Assembly: GCA_947631875.1 (NCBI GenBank)
Contig: CANRMV010000015.1
Span: forward strand, 1 to 14,241
Length of the DNA: 14,241 nucleotides
Reading direction: 5' to 3'
Source: an uncultured Clostridia bacterium
Lineage (GTDB): Bacteria; Bacillota; Clostridia; Christensenellales; UBA1242
Both the position numbers and the translations under genes were made by a program. Positions 13,705-14,241 of this stretch are shown piece by piece (within the stretch, counting starts at the first letter, position 1; each line of letters opens with the position of its first letter). The notes beneath the pieces are model-generated. The model did not search any database and was not told the DNA's origin. It saw only the letters and a program-made list of their open reading frames with translations.

Positions 13705-14085
13705 ATGCCAACATTTAACCAACTGATTAGGAATGGAAGAAAAGAGTTCGAGAAAAAGAAAAAAGCACCTCTTCTCAACGAATGCCCTCAAAAACGCGGC
13801 GTTTGCTTGTCAGTGAGAACTGCAACACCTAAAAAACCTAACTCTGCTCTTCGTAAAATTGCCAGAGTTAAACTTTCAAATGGACAAGAAGCAACTTGCT
13901 ACATTCCAGGAATTGGACACAACTTGCAAGAACACAGCGTTGTTTTAGTTCGTGGCGGACGTGTTAAGGACCTTATCGGTGTTCGTTATCACATCATCAG
14001 AGGAACTTTGGACACTGCCGGCGTTGCAAACAGAAAACAAAGCCGTTCTAAGTATGGCGCTAAAAAGCCAAAAGCGGGCAAATAG
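13705..14085 (+). CDS. rpsL: 30S ribosomal protein S12
   Basis: S12 sits at the 30S decoding centre and controls tRNA selection accuracy. The 126 residues include NQLIRNGRKEF, CPQKRGVCLSVRTATPKKP (27-45), GHNLQEHSVV and KQSRSKYGAKKPKA near the C-terminus, collinear with E. coli S12 through position 100. Streptomycin-site residues Lys43 and Lys88 and the RimO target Asp89 are present. Position 91, normally Pro in the RVKDLPGVRYH motif, is Ile. The start follows GGAG (13695-13698) by 6 bases. A small AAATCT/AGATTT hairpin (13656-13672) lies between terminator and start. S12 is normally followed closely by rpsG, but no start of it appears in the remaining 156 bases. Confidence 0.98.
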   Translation: MPTFNQLIRNGRKEFEKKKKAPLLNECPQKRGVCLSVRTATPKKPNSALRKIARVKLSNGQEATCYIPGIGHNLQEHSVVLVRGGRVKDLIGVRYHIIRGTLDTAGVANRKQSRSKYGAKKPKAGK

Positions 14086-14241
14086 TGCGGGGACAACTTC
14101 GGCGAAAACTTCGCTGATGGCTCGTTTTTGTCACAAGTGCCAAAAAGCATCGCTTTGACGCTTGTTTTCGCCTTCTCGCCGCCAAACGAAAATGCAAGCA
14201 TTTTGCGGCGACTCTCTTGCGAAGTGGGGCTTCGAAGAGTG
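14086..14241. repeat. GC-rich, hairpin-dense non-coding tail after rpsL
   Basis: About 52% G+C (81 of 156) in a much more AT-rich window, with no credible gene. Three hairpins are visible: GCGAA/TTCGC (14102-14106, 14110-14114); a compound one with CGCCGC/GCGGCG (14177-14182, 14205-14210) around AAAATGC/GCATTTT (14189-14195, 14198-14204); and CTCTT-G-CGAAG/CTTCGAAGAG (14214-14240) at the window edge. CTTCG/CGAAG recurs. It may be part of an extragenic repeat or a regulatory region; the window cuts it off. Confidence 0.6.

Overview
The window is an AT-rich bacterial chromosome segment using the standard bacterial code (TGA is a stop in several genes). Purine-rich Shine-Dalgarno sites, TTGACA/TATAAT-type promoters, Ku/LigD, a pcrA-ligA operon, MtaB, RsmE and a short S21 together suggest a low-GC Bacillota, probably an uncultured member of Clostridia. 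That placement is inference. The coding is dense, and no tRNA, rRNA, IS element, CRISPR array or phage gene is visible.

Layout. At 2-838 is the C-terminal part of rpoC, closed by a bidirectional terminator shared with a convergent NUDIX hydrolase gene. Divergent from the NUDIX gene is a non-homologous end-joining set: ku, a PE-ligase LigD, and a separate LigD polymerase/primase gene (1571-4716). Converging on these is rsmE-mtaB on the minus strand (4708-6655). rpsU (S21) is divergent from rsmE. After about 190 bases of hairpins, a terminator and an outward promoter comes a minus-strand gene of unknown function. Divergent from that is pcrA-ligA (7713-11784), followed by an unusual sigma-70-family gene (11847-13433). 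A strong promoter, a structured leader with an intrinsic terminator, and rpsL (S12) follow. The last 156 bases are hairpin-rich and clearly more GC-rich.

How it fits together. Two modules meet here. One is genome maintenance: Ku/LigD, PcrA, and both an ATP-dependent and an NAD-dependent ligase. The other is transcription and translation: rpoC, S12, S21, a 16S rRNA methyltransferase and a tRNA methylthiotransferase. In most Bacillota rpoC and rpsL lie almost side by side; here about 12.9 kb separates them and rpsL has its own regulated-looking promoter and leader.

The best candidates for something undescribed are: (1) the 13443-13704 rpsL leader, a multi-branched RNA with an intrinsic terminator and a plausible antiterminator; (2) the 528-residue sigma-like protein, which has one sigma region 2 followed by four diverged copies of a region-4-like module spaced about 95-99 residues apart; and (3) consensus promoters placed exactly 7 bases before the ATG of the NUDIX and pcrA genes, predicting leaderless mRNAs.
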